Source of the DNA: CBFDBT01 sp965603115
Lineage (GTDB): Bacteria; Pseudomonadota; Alphaproteobacteria; Sphingomonadales; Kordiimonadaceae
Direction of reading: 5' to 3'
Length of the DNA: 12,049 bases
NCBI GenBank assembly: GCA_965603115.1
Contig: CBFDBT010000064.1
Location: forward strand, 1 to 12,049
Below the pieces are notes generated by a model that saw only the letters and a program-made list of their open reading frames with translations, searched no databases and was not told the DNA's origin. How positions within the stretch are numbered: position 1 is the stretch's first letter; each line of letters begins with the position of its first letter. Below are positions 1 to 7,869 of this stretch, piece by piece. Position numbers and translations under genes: made by a program.

Positions 1-1263
1 AATGAATAGATACAGGGGCAACCCAATTATATACGCGGCTTGCATATCACCAGAATTTTGCGCCAATTTACCAAATATTAGCGGCAAGATAGCACCCCCT
101 GAAATACCCATAATCAAAAGTGCGGAACCTTGAGCGGTAAATTTGCCAAGGCCATCAAGGGCCAAAGGCCAAATTGAAGGCCAAACAAGCGCATGGGCCG
201 TCCCCATCAGAGCAACAAATATAACCGGATCTGGCACTGTTGGGATAGAGGACCAGCCCCATAATATTTCTGCCACTAAGCTGGAGTTTTGTGAAGATGC
301 AACAATCGCTATGATACATAGACATCCAGCAATAGCAGAGCCCATTAAGGCTTGCTGCTGACTGATATACTTTGGAATACATGTAACTCCTATTAAATAG
401 CCGATGATCATGCAAACCATTGTATAGGAGGTTAGGGTCGCAAAATGCGCAACGCCAATCTTTGCCCCAAATAGTCCGATTGTATCCCCGGCTATGACCT
501 CTAGTCCCACATAGGCAAACAAGGCGATAGCTCCCAGAATTATTTGAGGGAATTGTATAATGCCCGACTTAGGGTTATCGCTCACCTCTTCTGCTTCAGG
601 CTCAATAGGGGGCAAATGAGAAAATCGAATAAGGCCTATCAGAAAGATGAGCGCTGCCGCCATATAAAGGTATGGTACGATCAAGCGCTCCGATAGGGCC
701 TGTATTTCGCTGTCGGTTAGTGCTGATAGAGCTTCTTGTGATGTGTCCCCAAGGTCTGATAAAATTACGGCTGTAAAAACGATTGGCACTATCACCCCTG
801 CCAATTTATTGATAATTCCCATTATGGAAATTCGCATCGCAGCACTTTCTTTTGGGCCAAGAAGAACCACGTAAGGGTTGGAAGCAGTTTGCAAAATTGT
901 TAACCCAGTTCCCAGTACAAAAAGCCCCAACAGAAAATAGAGATAATTGGCAGTAAGGGCTGCTGGAATAAACATCAAAGTTCCAACAACCATAATGGCA
1001 AGCCCCAACGACATACCATTTCTGTAGCCGGTAATTGTTAATACTTTAGCCATGGGTAGGGCCATCACTGTATAAGAAATATAAAAAGCAAATGTGACAA
1101 ATAAAGCCTGAAAATCATTCAAATTACATATGATCTTTAGGAAAGGGATTAAAGAGCCATTTAACCATGTGACAAAGCCAAAAATAAAAAACAGCAGGCC
1201 TATAATCATCATCGGCAAGAATGTGTTATGTTGCTCTTTTTTAATATCTGTAGTTGCTTGCAT
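1..1263 (-). CDS. nagP: NagP-type N-acetylglucosamine transporter (MFS, FucP family), C-terminus cut by window edge
   Basis: This is an inner-membrane sugar:proton symporter of the major facilitator superfamily, most likely importing GlcNAc. The frame is open from an ATG at 1263 to base 1 (421 codons). Family members are about 420-440 residues, so only the last few residues are missing. Seen directly: the N-terminal segment GLLFFIFGFVTWLNGSLIPF, then YTVMALPM, FVLGTGLTILQTASNPY and ESAAMRISIMGIINKLAG, all strongly typical of NagP/FucP proteins, with about 12 hydrophobic segments and a charged central loop around residues 215-235. A GGGGG run just before the start is a ribosome site. It is the last gene of nagB-II-nagA-nagP, 20 bases after the nagA stop. 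GlcNAc as substrate is inferred from family and operon. No phosphotransferase gene is seen, so the sugar would enter unphosphorylated and need a kinase. Confidence 0.93.
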   Translation of the reverse strand, partial: MQATTDIKKEQHNTFLPMMIIGLLFFIFGFVTWLNGSLIPFLKIICNLNDFQALFVTFAFYISYTVMALPMAKVLTITGYRNGMSLGLAIMVVGTLMFIPAALTANYLYFLLGLFVLGTGLTILQTASNPYVVLLGPKESAAMRISIMGIINKLAGVIVPIVFTAVILSDLGDTSQEALSALTDSEIQALSERLIVPYLYMAAALIFLIGLIRFSHLPPIEPEAEEVSDNPKSGIIQFPQIILGAIALFAYVGLEVIAGDTIGLFGAKIGVAHFATLTSYTMVCMIIGYLIGVTCIPKYISQQQALMGSAIAGCLCIIAIVASSQNSSLVAEILWGWSSIPTVPDPVIFVALMGTAHALVWPSIWPLALDGLGKFTAQGSALLIMGISGGAILPLIFGKLAQNSGDMQAAYIIGLPLYLFI

Positions 1264-1283
1264 AATATCCCCCATTTTGATGA

Positions 1284-2429
1284 TTAAAAATTCACTTTTT
1301 CGCCGTCAATCCAACTTGCTGAAACTGATTTATCTCTGCCTATCCTAATAAGGCTTGCCCTTTTTCCTATCTCTATTGAACCATAGCTTTGCGATAGGCC
1401 CAAAAAATCAGCTGGGGACAAGCTTGCCATTTCTATGGCCTTACCCAAGGGAATATCCAGCCAATCCACTGTATTATTAACAGCGGAAATCATATCCAGG
1501 TCAGAGCCAGCCAGCGTACCGTCTGGGGTGGTGCATCTGCCATTTTTCACTGTGATATCTACGCCTGCAATTTTGAAGGATTTTTCACCCACACCTACAC
1601 CTACACAGGACATGGCATCTGTTACCAACATCATATGGCCGTATCCTTTGGCATTGATCGCGGCTTTTACACTTGCCGGATGAACATGAAAGCCATCGAC
1701 AATAATTCCGGCAAAACTATCAGAGTGAGACAGCGCTGCGCCCACAACACCGGGAGCGCGACTGTTAAGCCCTGTCATGGCGTTATAAAGATGGGTAAAG
1801 CCCGTCATGCCTGCCGCAAGTGCGCTTTGCGTTTCCTCATATGTAGCATTGGTATGACCCGCTGATACGATGACCCCTTTTGATGCTAAATTGGTAATAA
1901 CCTCAGGCTCTGTTTGCTCTGGTGCAAGCGTTACTAGCGTGATGCCATTTGTCAGAGACGTTAAAAGCTCGAGAGCATTTGTATCAATTTTTTTAAATTT
2001 GGCAGCATCATGAACACCTTTTTTTATCGGATTTAAAAAGGGGCCCTCAAGATGTATTCCCATCACCCCCGGCGTTTTTTCATCAATGGCGGTTTGAACA
2101 GCCTTAATCGCTTTTGCCATTTTGGATAGGTCATCACTAATAAATGTGGGCAAAAACCCTGTAGTTCCGTATTTTTGGTGGGCTTGTCCTATGGTTTTTA
2201 TTGTCGCTACACATGGGTCATCATTAAAAAATACACCGCCGCCACCATTAACTTGAATATCTATAAAGCCTGGCGACAAGACATCACCGTCAAAATCAAT
2301 TGCTACAGCATTATCATCCGTCAGTTCTGGTGCAATGGCAGCAATATATCCTTTTTCTATCAACAAGCTATGGCCGTTAAGTATCCCTTTTGGGGTTATA
2401 ATATCTGCATTTTTCAAGAGCTGTTTCAT
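1284..2429 (-). CDS. nagA: N-acetylglucosamine-6-phosphate deacetylase NagA
   Basis: Cytoplasmic amidohydrolase that turns GlcNAc-6-phosphate into glucosamine-6-phosphate and acetate, the shared step of GlcNAc and MurNAc breakdown. The 381 residues match the usual NagA length. Family motifs appear in order: SPGFIDIQVNG (52-62), IHLEGPFLN with Glu128, GHTNAT with His192, FTHLYNAM with His213, DGFHVHP with His248 and LVTDAM with Asp271. Glu128, His192 and His213 match the metal ligands and Asp271 the catalytic acid/base of Escherichia coli NagA, so the enzyme looks intact. The stretch after Asp271 carries a GVGVG run coded by a short tandem DNA repeat. AGGA upstream of the ATG serves as ribosome site. 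The gene lies 14 bases after nagB-II and 20 before nagP, so the three are almost certainly cotranscribed. Confidence 0.96.
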   Translation of the reverse strand: MKQLLKNADIITPKGILNGHSLLIEKGYIAAIAPELTDDNAVAIDFDGDVLSPGFIDIQVNGGGGVFFNDDPCVATIKTIGQAHQKYGTTGFLPTFISDDLSKMAKAIKAVQTAIDEKTPGVMGIHLEGPFLNPIKKGVHDAAKFKKIDTNALELLTSLTNGITLVTLAPEQTEPEVITNLASKGVIVSAGHTNATYEETQSALAAGMTGFTHLYNAMTGLNSRAPGVVGAALSHSDSFAGIIVDGFHVHPASVKAAINAKGYGHMMLVTDAMSCVGVGVGEKSFKIAGVDITVKNGRCTTPDGTLAGSDLDMISAVNNTVDWLDIPLGKAIEMASLSPADFLGLSQSYGSIEIGKRASLIRIGRDKSVSASWIDGEKVNF

Positions 2430-2443
2430 ATTATATCCTGACC

Positions 2444-3481
2444 CTAGGTAGTCTTAGTAACTTTATTAAGATGAGGTGGTGTATCGGGATTATAACCACG
2501 CTGGATAGAAAGAGCGTTTACCATGAGATAAAAAGACTGAATTTTCAAGATGGGACTTGTCACCGGGCTAACCCCTTGTACATCAGGGAGATTAATAGCC
2601 CCATCATAGGGCTTGCCAGCAACAATAACTTTTGCTCCCCTATGCAGGAAGGCTTCAATTACATTTTCAACACTTTTGCGCGTGCCGTCATCTTGAGTAA
2701 AAATCAAAACGGGAAACCCTCGATCAACAATTGCCATTGGTCCATGCTTGACCTCGGCTGCACTATAAGCTTCAGCATGTTGCCCTGATGTTTCTTTAAA
2801 CTTTAAAGCCGCTTCCTGTGCGACACCAAAGCCTAGTCCTCGACCAATTACAAAAGAATTGTTTGCCTCTGTAAGTGCCGCAACCGCTGGAGACCAATCA
2901 AGCTTAACGGCAGACTTTAACTGCTTCGGCAGCACATCCATTGCAGACAAAAGCTCTTTTTTACCAGACCAAGTGGCCGTTAAATGAAGGATGGCAGAAA
3001 GAGTAGCAATAAAGCTTTTTGTTGCTGCAACAGATTTTTCAGGCCCTGCATGCAAGGGTATAAAATGATCAGCCAATCGCGCAAGAGGACTGCTTTCCTC
3101 ATTTACCAAGGCAACCACAAGTGCCCCCGTGCTTTTTGCTGCCTCGGTTGTCGCTATCAGATCCGGGCTTGCACCAGACTGTGAAATAACAACAAATAAC
3201 GTCTTCTCCAGCTTTAAGGGAACCCCATAGACCGAGTTTACTGATAGGGCTGCTGAGCTGGTCAAAATTCCAAGCTGTGTTTCAAATAAATATTTAGCGT
3301 AGGATGCAGCATGATCAGAGCTGCCGCGGGCACAAGTCACTATAGCTCGAGGCGCTAATGTCTTTAAGGTTTTTACAAGTGTTTTTATCTTATCTGCGTT
3401 GGCTGCAAATTGGTTTGCAACAGCATCAGGAGCTTCCATGGCTTCCTTGTACATTAAAGTTGATGTGGCTCGTAAAGACAT
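2444..3481 (-). CDS. nagB-II: NagB-II-type glucosamine-6-phosphate deaminase (double SIS domain, GlmS-isomerase-like)
   Basis: Predicted to convert glucosamine-6-phosphate to fructose-6-phosphate and ammonia, ending the catabolic branch in glycolysis. The 345 residues form two SIS sugar-phosphate domains (about 30-180 and 200-335) and no glutaminase domain, which separates it from GlmS and matches the NagB-II family rather than classical NagB. Motifs: ARGSSDHA (51-58), SQSGASPDL (100-108), GPEKSVAATKSF (146-157), KETSGQHAEAY with Glu230, KHGP with His246, and a C-terminal PPHLNK with Lys340. Glu230, His246 and Lys340 align with Glu488, His504 and Lys603 of E. coli GlmS. It is the first gene of the nag operon. 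The ribosome site is weak (GGGG nine bases before ATG). An AgaS-type deaminase/isomerase is the main alternative, but nagA and nagP next door favour GlcNAc. Confidence 0.92.
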   Translation of the reverse strand: MSLRATSTLMYKEAMEAPDAVANQFAANADKIKTLVKTLKTLAPRAIVTCARGSSDHAASYAKYLFETQLGILTSSAALSVNSVYGVPLKLEKTLFVVISQSGASPDLIATTEAAKSTGALVVALVNEESSPLARLADHFIPLHAGPEKSVAATKSFIATLSAILHLTATWSGKKELLSAMDVLPKQLKSAVKLDWSPAVAALTEANNSFVIGRGLGFGVAQEAALKFKETSGQHAEAYSAAEVKHGPMAIVDRGFPVLIFTQDDGTRKSVENVIEAFLHRGAKVIVAGKPYDGAINLPDVQGVSPVTSPILKIQSFYLMVNALSIQRGYNPDTPPHLNKVTKTT

Positions 3482-3795
3482 TGTTTTTTGACCCCAATAT
3501 CGATTTATTAATATCCTACAAGTTTGATGTGTGACGATTACGCCAATTATAGAAAACCAGCGTCATTTCTATAACAATAATAGTATAGGGAGATATGGAA
3601 TTGTATATAGCATTATTTAATAAAATATTGTAAATTCAAGCATATACACAAAAAAATGCTCAAGTATTTTCACATTTTCAAGCCTAATTCGAAATCTGCT
3701 GTGTTTAATGCTCCAATTACGATCAATACACTTGAATGTTCGCCGAGATATTGGCAAGTTAATCATAATAAAAAAGGGATTGATGGAGGGATTTT
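3482..3795. other. AT-rich divergent spacer between nagB-II and the LD-carboxypeptidase gene
   Basis: These 314 bases must hold promoters for the minus-strand nag operon and the plus-strand carboxypeptidase gene. No coding frame or RNA gene is convincing. I see no copy of the TGGTAT/ATACCA element found upstream of murQ. A weak inverted repeat AGCAT...ATGCT spans 3639-3660, and a loose CTATA...TATAG pair lies near 3570-3590; neither is strong enough to call an operator. Promoter hexamers cannot be assigned with confidence in such AT-rich sequence. Confidence 0.6.
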
Positions 3796-4842
3796 ATGAC
3801 AACTATAGATCGACGGGGGTTTTTAAGCGCAGGCATCGCTGCAAGCGCTGCTATGGCAATAAGCGGCTCATCTGAAGCCACCACACCAATAAAATCACCC
3901 ATTAAGCCTGAAAGGCTTAATAAAGGCGATACAGTGATGCTAATAGCGGCTTCAACCGTAGAATATAACAAGCTTCGGCTGCAACTGGCAAAAGAATCCC
4001 TTGAAGCACTCGGCCTTAAGGTAAAGGTCGCAAAGCACGTAATGGAGCGGCACGGCTATTTCCCGGCTGAAGATGAAGTGCGCGCTGCAGATGTAAACCA
4101 AGCCTTTGCAGATGAAGAGGTAAAAGCTGTTATCGCCCTTAAGGGTGGGTGGGGCGCTGCCCGTACACTGCCGTATCTTGATTATGAAATGATAGCTAAA
4201 AACCCAAAAATTTTACTGGGCTACAGCGATGTAACTGCCTTGCACTGTGCAATTTATAAAAAAACAGGGCTAATGACATATCATGGACCCAATGGCGGCA
4301 GTCCTTGGAGCGAATTTAGTGCGCTAAATGCGCAAGAGATACTTTTTGAGGGCAAAGCCCAGCTTATGGAAAACCCATTGGAAACAAATGGCTTTTTAGT
4401 AGCGCGCAAAAATAGAACACAAATGATAGTGCCCGGTGAAGCTCAAGGGCGTCTGGTTGGCGGAAACCTAACGGTGTTAACGGCTATACAAGGTACTCCG
4501 TATTTCCCCGGCATCAAAGGCCATATCCTCATGCTTGAAGATATTGGTGAAAATATTTACAGAGTTGATCGTATGCTCACACAATTGGCGCTGGGCGGAC
4601 ACCTTAATGACTGTGCCGGTATTGTATTCGGTGGATTTACAGATATTAAAAAAGGCAATGGTTTGGGTAATTTCAGCCTGATGGATATTTTAGAACAACA
4701 TTGCAAACGCGCCGGCAAACCAGCTTTCACAGGGGCAATGTTTGGCCACATTAAGGATAAACGTACAATGCCGCTTGGCTGTATGGTTAAACTGAACGCC
4801 GGCGAGGGTTCAATCACAATGCTAGAAAGTGGCGTCGCTTAA
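3796..4842 (+). CDS. Tat-exported LD-carboxypeptidase (LdcA family, peptidase S66)
   Basis: Serine peptidase expected to remove the terminal D-Ala from murein tetrapeptides by cutting an L,D bond. Its 348 residues comprise an export signal plus a full S66 domain. The N-terminus has a twin-arginine motif, DRRGFL (5-10), then a hydrophobic Ala-rich stretch to about 23 and a possible cleavage site after SSEA. The fold carries ALKGGWGAAR (114-123), GYSDVT with Ser144, LEDIGE with Glu248, YRVDRML and FGHIKDKRTMPLG with His318; these match the Ser-Glu-His triad of the family. GGAGG six bases before the ATG is a good ribosome site. E. coli LdcA is cytoplasmic, so a Tat signal points to a periplasmic enzyme here. 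The DUF819 gene follows after 72 bases and is probably cotranscribed. Confidence 0.92.
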   Translation: MTTIDRRGFLSAGIAASAAMAISGSSEATTPIKSPIKPERLNKGDTVMLIAASTVEYNKLRLQLAKESLEALGLKVKVAKHVMERHGYFPAEDEVRAADVNQAFADEEVKAVIALKGGWGAARTLPYLDYEMIAKNPKILLGYSDVTALHCAIYKKTGLMTYHGPNGGSPWSEFSALNAQEILFEGKAQLMENPLETNGFLVARKNRTQMIVPGEAQGRLVGGNLTVLTAIQGTPYFPGIKGHILMLEDIGENIYRVDRMLTQLALGGHLNDCAGIVFGGFTDIKKGNGLGNFSLMDILEQHCKRAGKPAFTGAMFGHIKDKRTMPLGCMVKLNAGEGSITMLESGVA

Positions 4843-4914
4843 TAACAGGCTATACTTGAGCAAGCTAAAGGTCGCATTATAGGTTTAATATAAATTATAG
4901 GGAAATTACCGCTT

Positions 4915-6081
4915 ATGGTCTCATCAGCCTTTGCTTATGTCTCGGTTTTGGTTTTTATTGCGGGAAGTTTAAGCTTTCTTGAGCGCCGCTATAGCCAAAG
5001 CTTACTCTTTACCTATGCTCCAGCCGCAGTATTGCTTTACTTAGTGGTGATGCTGCTTTCTACCTTTGGCGTTTGGGAACGCAATGAAGAGATTACAAAT
5101 GTTTACTCAGGTTTGAAGCGCGCCTTACTACCTACGATGATTTTCCTTATGCTATTGAAAAGTGACCTTAGGAAAATCAGCAAACTCGGCGGTAAAATGT
5201 TACTTGGCTTCTTTGCTGCCTCCGTCAGTATTGGCATTGGTTTTGTTGTATCTTTTGCCATTTTTAACCACTGGATGGCGCCGGACGCATGGAAGCCTTT
5301 TGCAGCGCTTAGCGGCAGCTGGATGGGTGGAACGGGTAATATGCTGGCCATTCAAGGCTCACTCAATGTTTCTGAATCAGATATGGGCTACACGCTGTTA
5401 ATAGATTCCATCGATTATGCGCTTTGGGTGATGTTGCTGTTAGCTTTGGTTCCGTTTGCAAAAATATTCAACAAGTGGACGAAATCAGATACCAGCCTAT
5501 TAGACAAAATAGGTAAAGAGCTAGACTCAGAGCAGGCTTTAACTGAAAAGCCAGCTGAATTTACCGATATGATCTTTTTATTAGGCATAGCCTTTAGTGT
5601 TGCATCACTGGCGCTTTGGGGGTCTGGAATTTTGCCAACCTCCGCCTTTTTCACAGCAACAACTTGGACAGTTCTAATCGTTACTATTATAGGCGTGCTG
5701 TGTGCCTTAACTCCCCTTGGCACCATGTCAGGCTCGAGTGAAATTTCAAATGTTATGCTCTATACTATCATTGCCCTTATCGCCTCTCGCGCTAACTTTG
5801 CAGAGCTTGGTCAAGCGCCTTTATATGTAATAGCTGGCATGGTTATTCTACTAGTGCATGCTGTCATAATGATCATAGTGGCGCGTATTTTTAAGCTTGA
5901 TCTCTTCACATGCGGGATTGCCTCTCTTGCTAATATTGGTGGTGTGGCTTCAGCGCCAATATTAGCAGCAGCTTACTCCAGAGCCTTAATCCCTATAGGA
6001 GTTTTAATGGCTATGTTGGGCTATATTATCGGCACAGGTGGCGGCCTTCTTGTCGGTAAAATTCTATCCCTATTGGGGTAG
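4915..6081 (+). CDS. DUF819-family polytopic membrane protein, putative transporter
   Basis: An inner-membrane protein of 388 residues that I recognise as DUF819 (YjcL-like). No substrate is firmly known for the family. The sequence has roughly 11 hydrophobic helices in two halves, split by a charged loop at about 184-217. Each half carries small-residue motifs likely to line a path: GSWMGGTGN (134-142), GTMSGSSEISN (269-279), ANIGGVASAP (339-348) and GTGGGL (373-378). The helix around LIDSIDYALW (162-171) buries acidic residues that could bind a cation or proton. It follows the LD-carboxypeptidase gene on the same strand and ends 28 bases from the convergent symporter gene. The pairing suggests transport of a product of murein peptide trimming; this is inference. 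The ribosome site is weak (GGGA eleven bases before ATG). Confidence 0.85.
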   Translation: MVSSAFAYVSVLVFIAGSLSFLERRYSQSLLFTYAPAAVLLYLVVMLLSTFGVWERNEEITNVYSGLKRALLPTMIFLMLLKSDLRKISKLGGKMLLGFFAASVSIGIGFVVSFAIFNHWMAPDAWKPFAALSGSWMGGTGNMLAIQGSLNVSESDMGYTLLIDSIDYALWVMLLLALVPFAKIFNKWTKSDTSLLDKIGKELDSEQALTEKPAEFTDMIFLLGIAFSVASLALWGSGILPTSAFFTATTWTVLIVTIIGVLCALTPLGTMSGSSEISNVMLYTIIALIASRANFAELGQAPLYVIAGMVILLVHAVIMIIVARIFKLDLFTCGIASLANIGGVASAPILAAAYSRALIPIGVLMAMLGYIIGTGGGLLVGKILSLLG

Positions 6082-6109
6082 TGCAAGAAATATTAAACGG
6101 AGGAAGCTT

Positions 6110-7672
6110 TTAAATTTGTTGCTCCTCAGCGGCCTTATCATTGCCCCAAAGACAAACCAAAAACGAAAAGGCTGTGCCAATACAAAGCTGCCAAGTGAAT
6201 GCTAGCGCCTTCCAGCTTTGAGGGAGCCCCAGAACATCAACAATATAGCTTTGTTGCAGTAAGGTTATAATGAAACCAACAGCGAGCGCCATCATAACCG
6301 ATGTGGGTGATCCTCGTTTTGTGAATATCACGGTAAAATAGACACCCAATAAACCAGAATAAGCAAAAACCATTACAGATAAAGCAAACTGTAATAAGGG
6401 CATATTGGTATATTTTTGCCAATAAAAGCACAGAACAGCCATCAAAAACAAAGCAATTCCAACAAGCGCCATACTGGCTTGTCCGGCAAAAACATAATGT
6501 TTGTCAGAAGTTTGTGCGCGTTTTTCACGCCATGGCTTATAAAAATCCTGAACAATTACAGACGACATGGAATTTAAACCAGAATTTATAGTGGATACTG
6601 CTGCCGCAACAACGCCGACCGTCACCAATCCCTTTAAGCCGGTGGGGAGCTCATTGAGAATATAATACATGAAGATGGTAACTTTTTCTCCCGCAAACTC
6701 CTGACTTGCTGCATCAGCAATGCCGGCACCCATAAGCTCTGGACATTCATAAAAAATATGTAACAGTTGACCAATAGACACAAACAACCAAACCACAGGA
6801 ACGGCAACAATTACGGATATAATCAGCGCCCGCCCGCCCTCTTTTTCATTCTTGCAGGTCAGAACGCGTTGCGTAATATCCTGGTCTAGCCCGAAACTGC
6901 CAATGGATAATAATGTGAAGCCAATGAGGATAGACAAAAGAGTGAAGGGGTCAGAAAAATTTAGGTCAAAATTTAAAAACTGTAGTTTGTTTACGCCTTG
7001 TGGAGCATTTTGCAGGCCCGATACAATGTCTTCAGCATTTGCCGGAATATGGGACCACAAAAAATATAAAACAGCGAGAGCAGACAGAAAATACAAAATG
7101 AACTGAACCAAATCACTCCAGACAACAGACTGTATTCCCCCTAAAAAAGTAACCAGAAACCCCAAAGCCATCATTATAAATGCTGCGGCAATAATACTAT
7201 CAGCATCAATATTAGAATATAATATCATGGAGACTGCAATAGCGGCTAAGTAAAGTCTAGAACCACTCGCGAATAATCGACCAACCAGATACATGCCGCC
7301 CGCAGCTCTCATCGTATTGGCATTATACCTAACTGCCAAAATTTCATAAACTGTGGTGGAGTTATAATTATAAAATTTAGGAATTAATATTCTCGCAACA
7401 AAGATAGCCGCTATTAAAGACCCTATATATGTGGATATATACGTATAATCCCCACGATACCCTTGATCAGGGCCACCAAGAAAAGTTGCGGCCGACTGTG
7501 TTGTTGCCAGCACCGACACAGCAACCACCCAATAGGGCATTTTTTGGCTGCCTAGAAAATAATCTTTGGAGGTTTTTGGTTTGTTAATTGAAAAAAACCA
7601 GCCCATAGCGAACAGTAAGGCAATATATCCCCCAACAACTATCCAATCTAATTGTGTAAAGCCTTCAACCAT
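6110..7672 (-). CDS. Sodium:solute symporter (SSS/SLC5 family), candidate amino-sugar transporter
   Basis: Inner-membrane sodium-coupled importer. I start it at the ATG at 7672 (520 residues), which has AAGGA seven bases upstream and opens with MVEGFTQLDW just before the first helix. The frame stays open to an ATG at 7738, but that adds a polar 22-residue tail with no good ribosome site. Family marks: SKDYFLGSQKMPYW near the N-terminus, GGMYLVGRLFASGSRLYL in the SSS signature region, LDQDITQRVLT, and AVSTINSGLNS, whose Ser/Thr pair (360-361) sits where SGLT-type proteins bind sodium. About 13 helices are visible. It is transcribed away from murQ across a shared palindromic control region, so MurNAc or a related murein sugar is the best guess for substrate. 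GlcNAc or another sugar acid remains possible. Confidence 0.9.
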   Translation of the reverse strand: MVEGFTQLDWIVVGGYIALLFAMGWFFSINKPKTSKDYFLGSQKMPYWVVAVSVLATTQSAATFLGGPDQGYRGDYTYISTYIGSLIAAIFVARILIPKFYNYNSTTVYEILAVRYNANTMRAAGGMYLVGRLFASGSRLYLAAIAVSMILYSNIDADSIIAAAFIMMALGFLVTFLGGIQSVVWSDLVQFILYFLSALAVLYFLWSHIPANAEDIVSGLQNAPQGVNKLQFLNFDLNFSDPFTLLSILIGFTLLSIGSFGLDQDITQRVLTCKNEKEGGRALIISVIVAVPVVWLFVSIGQLLHIFYECPELMGAGIADAASQEFAGEKVTIFMYYILNELPTGLKGLVTVGVVAAAVSTINSGLNSMSSVIVQDFYKPWREKRAQTSDKHYVFAGQASMALVGIALFLMAVLCFYWQKYTNMPLLQFALSVMVFAYSGLLGVYFTVIFTKRGSPTSVMMALAVGFIITLLQQSYIVDVLGLPQSWKALAFTWQLCIGTAFSFLVCLWGNDKAAEEQQI

Positions 7673-7698
7673 TTTAGTGTCCTTAAGCCAGAAATCAT
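7648..7698 (-). other. Possible 16-codon upstream reading frame overlapping the symporter start
   Basis: On the minus strand, GGGAGG precedes an ATG at 7698 by nine bases. That ATG opens a 16-codon frame (MISGLRTLKWLKALHN) ending at a TAG inside the symporter gene, in a different frame from it. The ribosome site looks stronger than that of the symporter. It may couple or tune symporter translation, or may be chance. Confidence 0.2.
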
Positions 7699-7750
7699 GA
7701 ATATATCCCTCCCATTTAAAAGAGCGTGAACATATCAAAGCAGCCCATCA

Positions 7751-7778
7751 TGTATACCAATTATAATTGGTATTGCAA
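7751..7778 (-). promoter_or_regulatory. Candidate sigma-70-like promoter of the symporter gene
   Basis: Reading the minus strand, TTGCAA (7778-7773) and TATACA (7756-7751) are separated by 16 bases, and the spacer is almost entirely the 20-bp palindrome. A start near 7743 would leave a leader of about 70 bases before the ATG at 7672. A repressor bound at the palindrome would block this promoter. The hexamers are imperfect, and AT-rich sequence gives false hits easily. Confidence 0.33.
7754..7773. promoter_or_regulatory. Perfect 20-bp palindrome, candidate operator for the adjacent GntR regulator
   Basis: ATACCAATTATAATTGGTAT equals its own reverse complement over all 20 bases. It lies in the divergent spacer between symporter and murQ, one gene from a GntR/HutC regulator. 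TGGT-type half-sites are known for HutC-family amino-sugar regulators such as NagR and DasR, although there the TGGT and ACCA arms face inward (TGGT...ACCA) and here they face outward. Its centre also contains TATAAT on both strands. Binding by the local GntR protein is inferred. Confidence 0.6.
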
Positions 7779-7869
7779 TATCTGAAGCCCTACTGAAGGA
7801 TTAGTTGTTCAAACATCTCTCAAAAAGTAAAACACTACTTAATGTTGCCGATATTAATAACTTGTGAAA

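Noticed and set aside
155..415. Short frames in the left 1.2 kb on both strands
   Set aside because: They overlap the continuous nagP frame read from 1263, whose protein matches NagP throughout.
2444..3481. Glucosamine-6-phosphate synthase GlmS
   Set aside because: The glutaminase domain is absent and the gene is in a catabolic operon with nagA and nagP, which fits NagB-II.
3639..3660. AGCAT...ATGCT inverted repeat upstream of ldcA, considered as a terminator or operator
   Set aside because: The stem is only five bases with a long A-rich loop in AT-rich DNA; chance is the likelier explanation.
6082..6109. Terminator between the convergent DUF819 and symporter genes
   Set aside because: The 28-base gap has no clear hairpin with a T run.
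7673..7738. A longer N-terminus for the symporter starting at 7738
   Set aside because: The added 22 residues are polar, unlike the family, and the ATG at 7738 lacks a good ribosome site while the one at 7672 has AAGGA.
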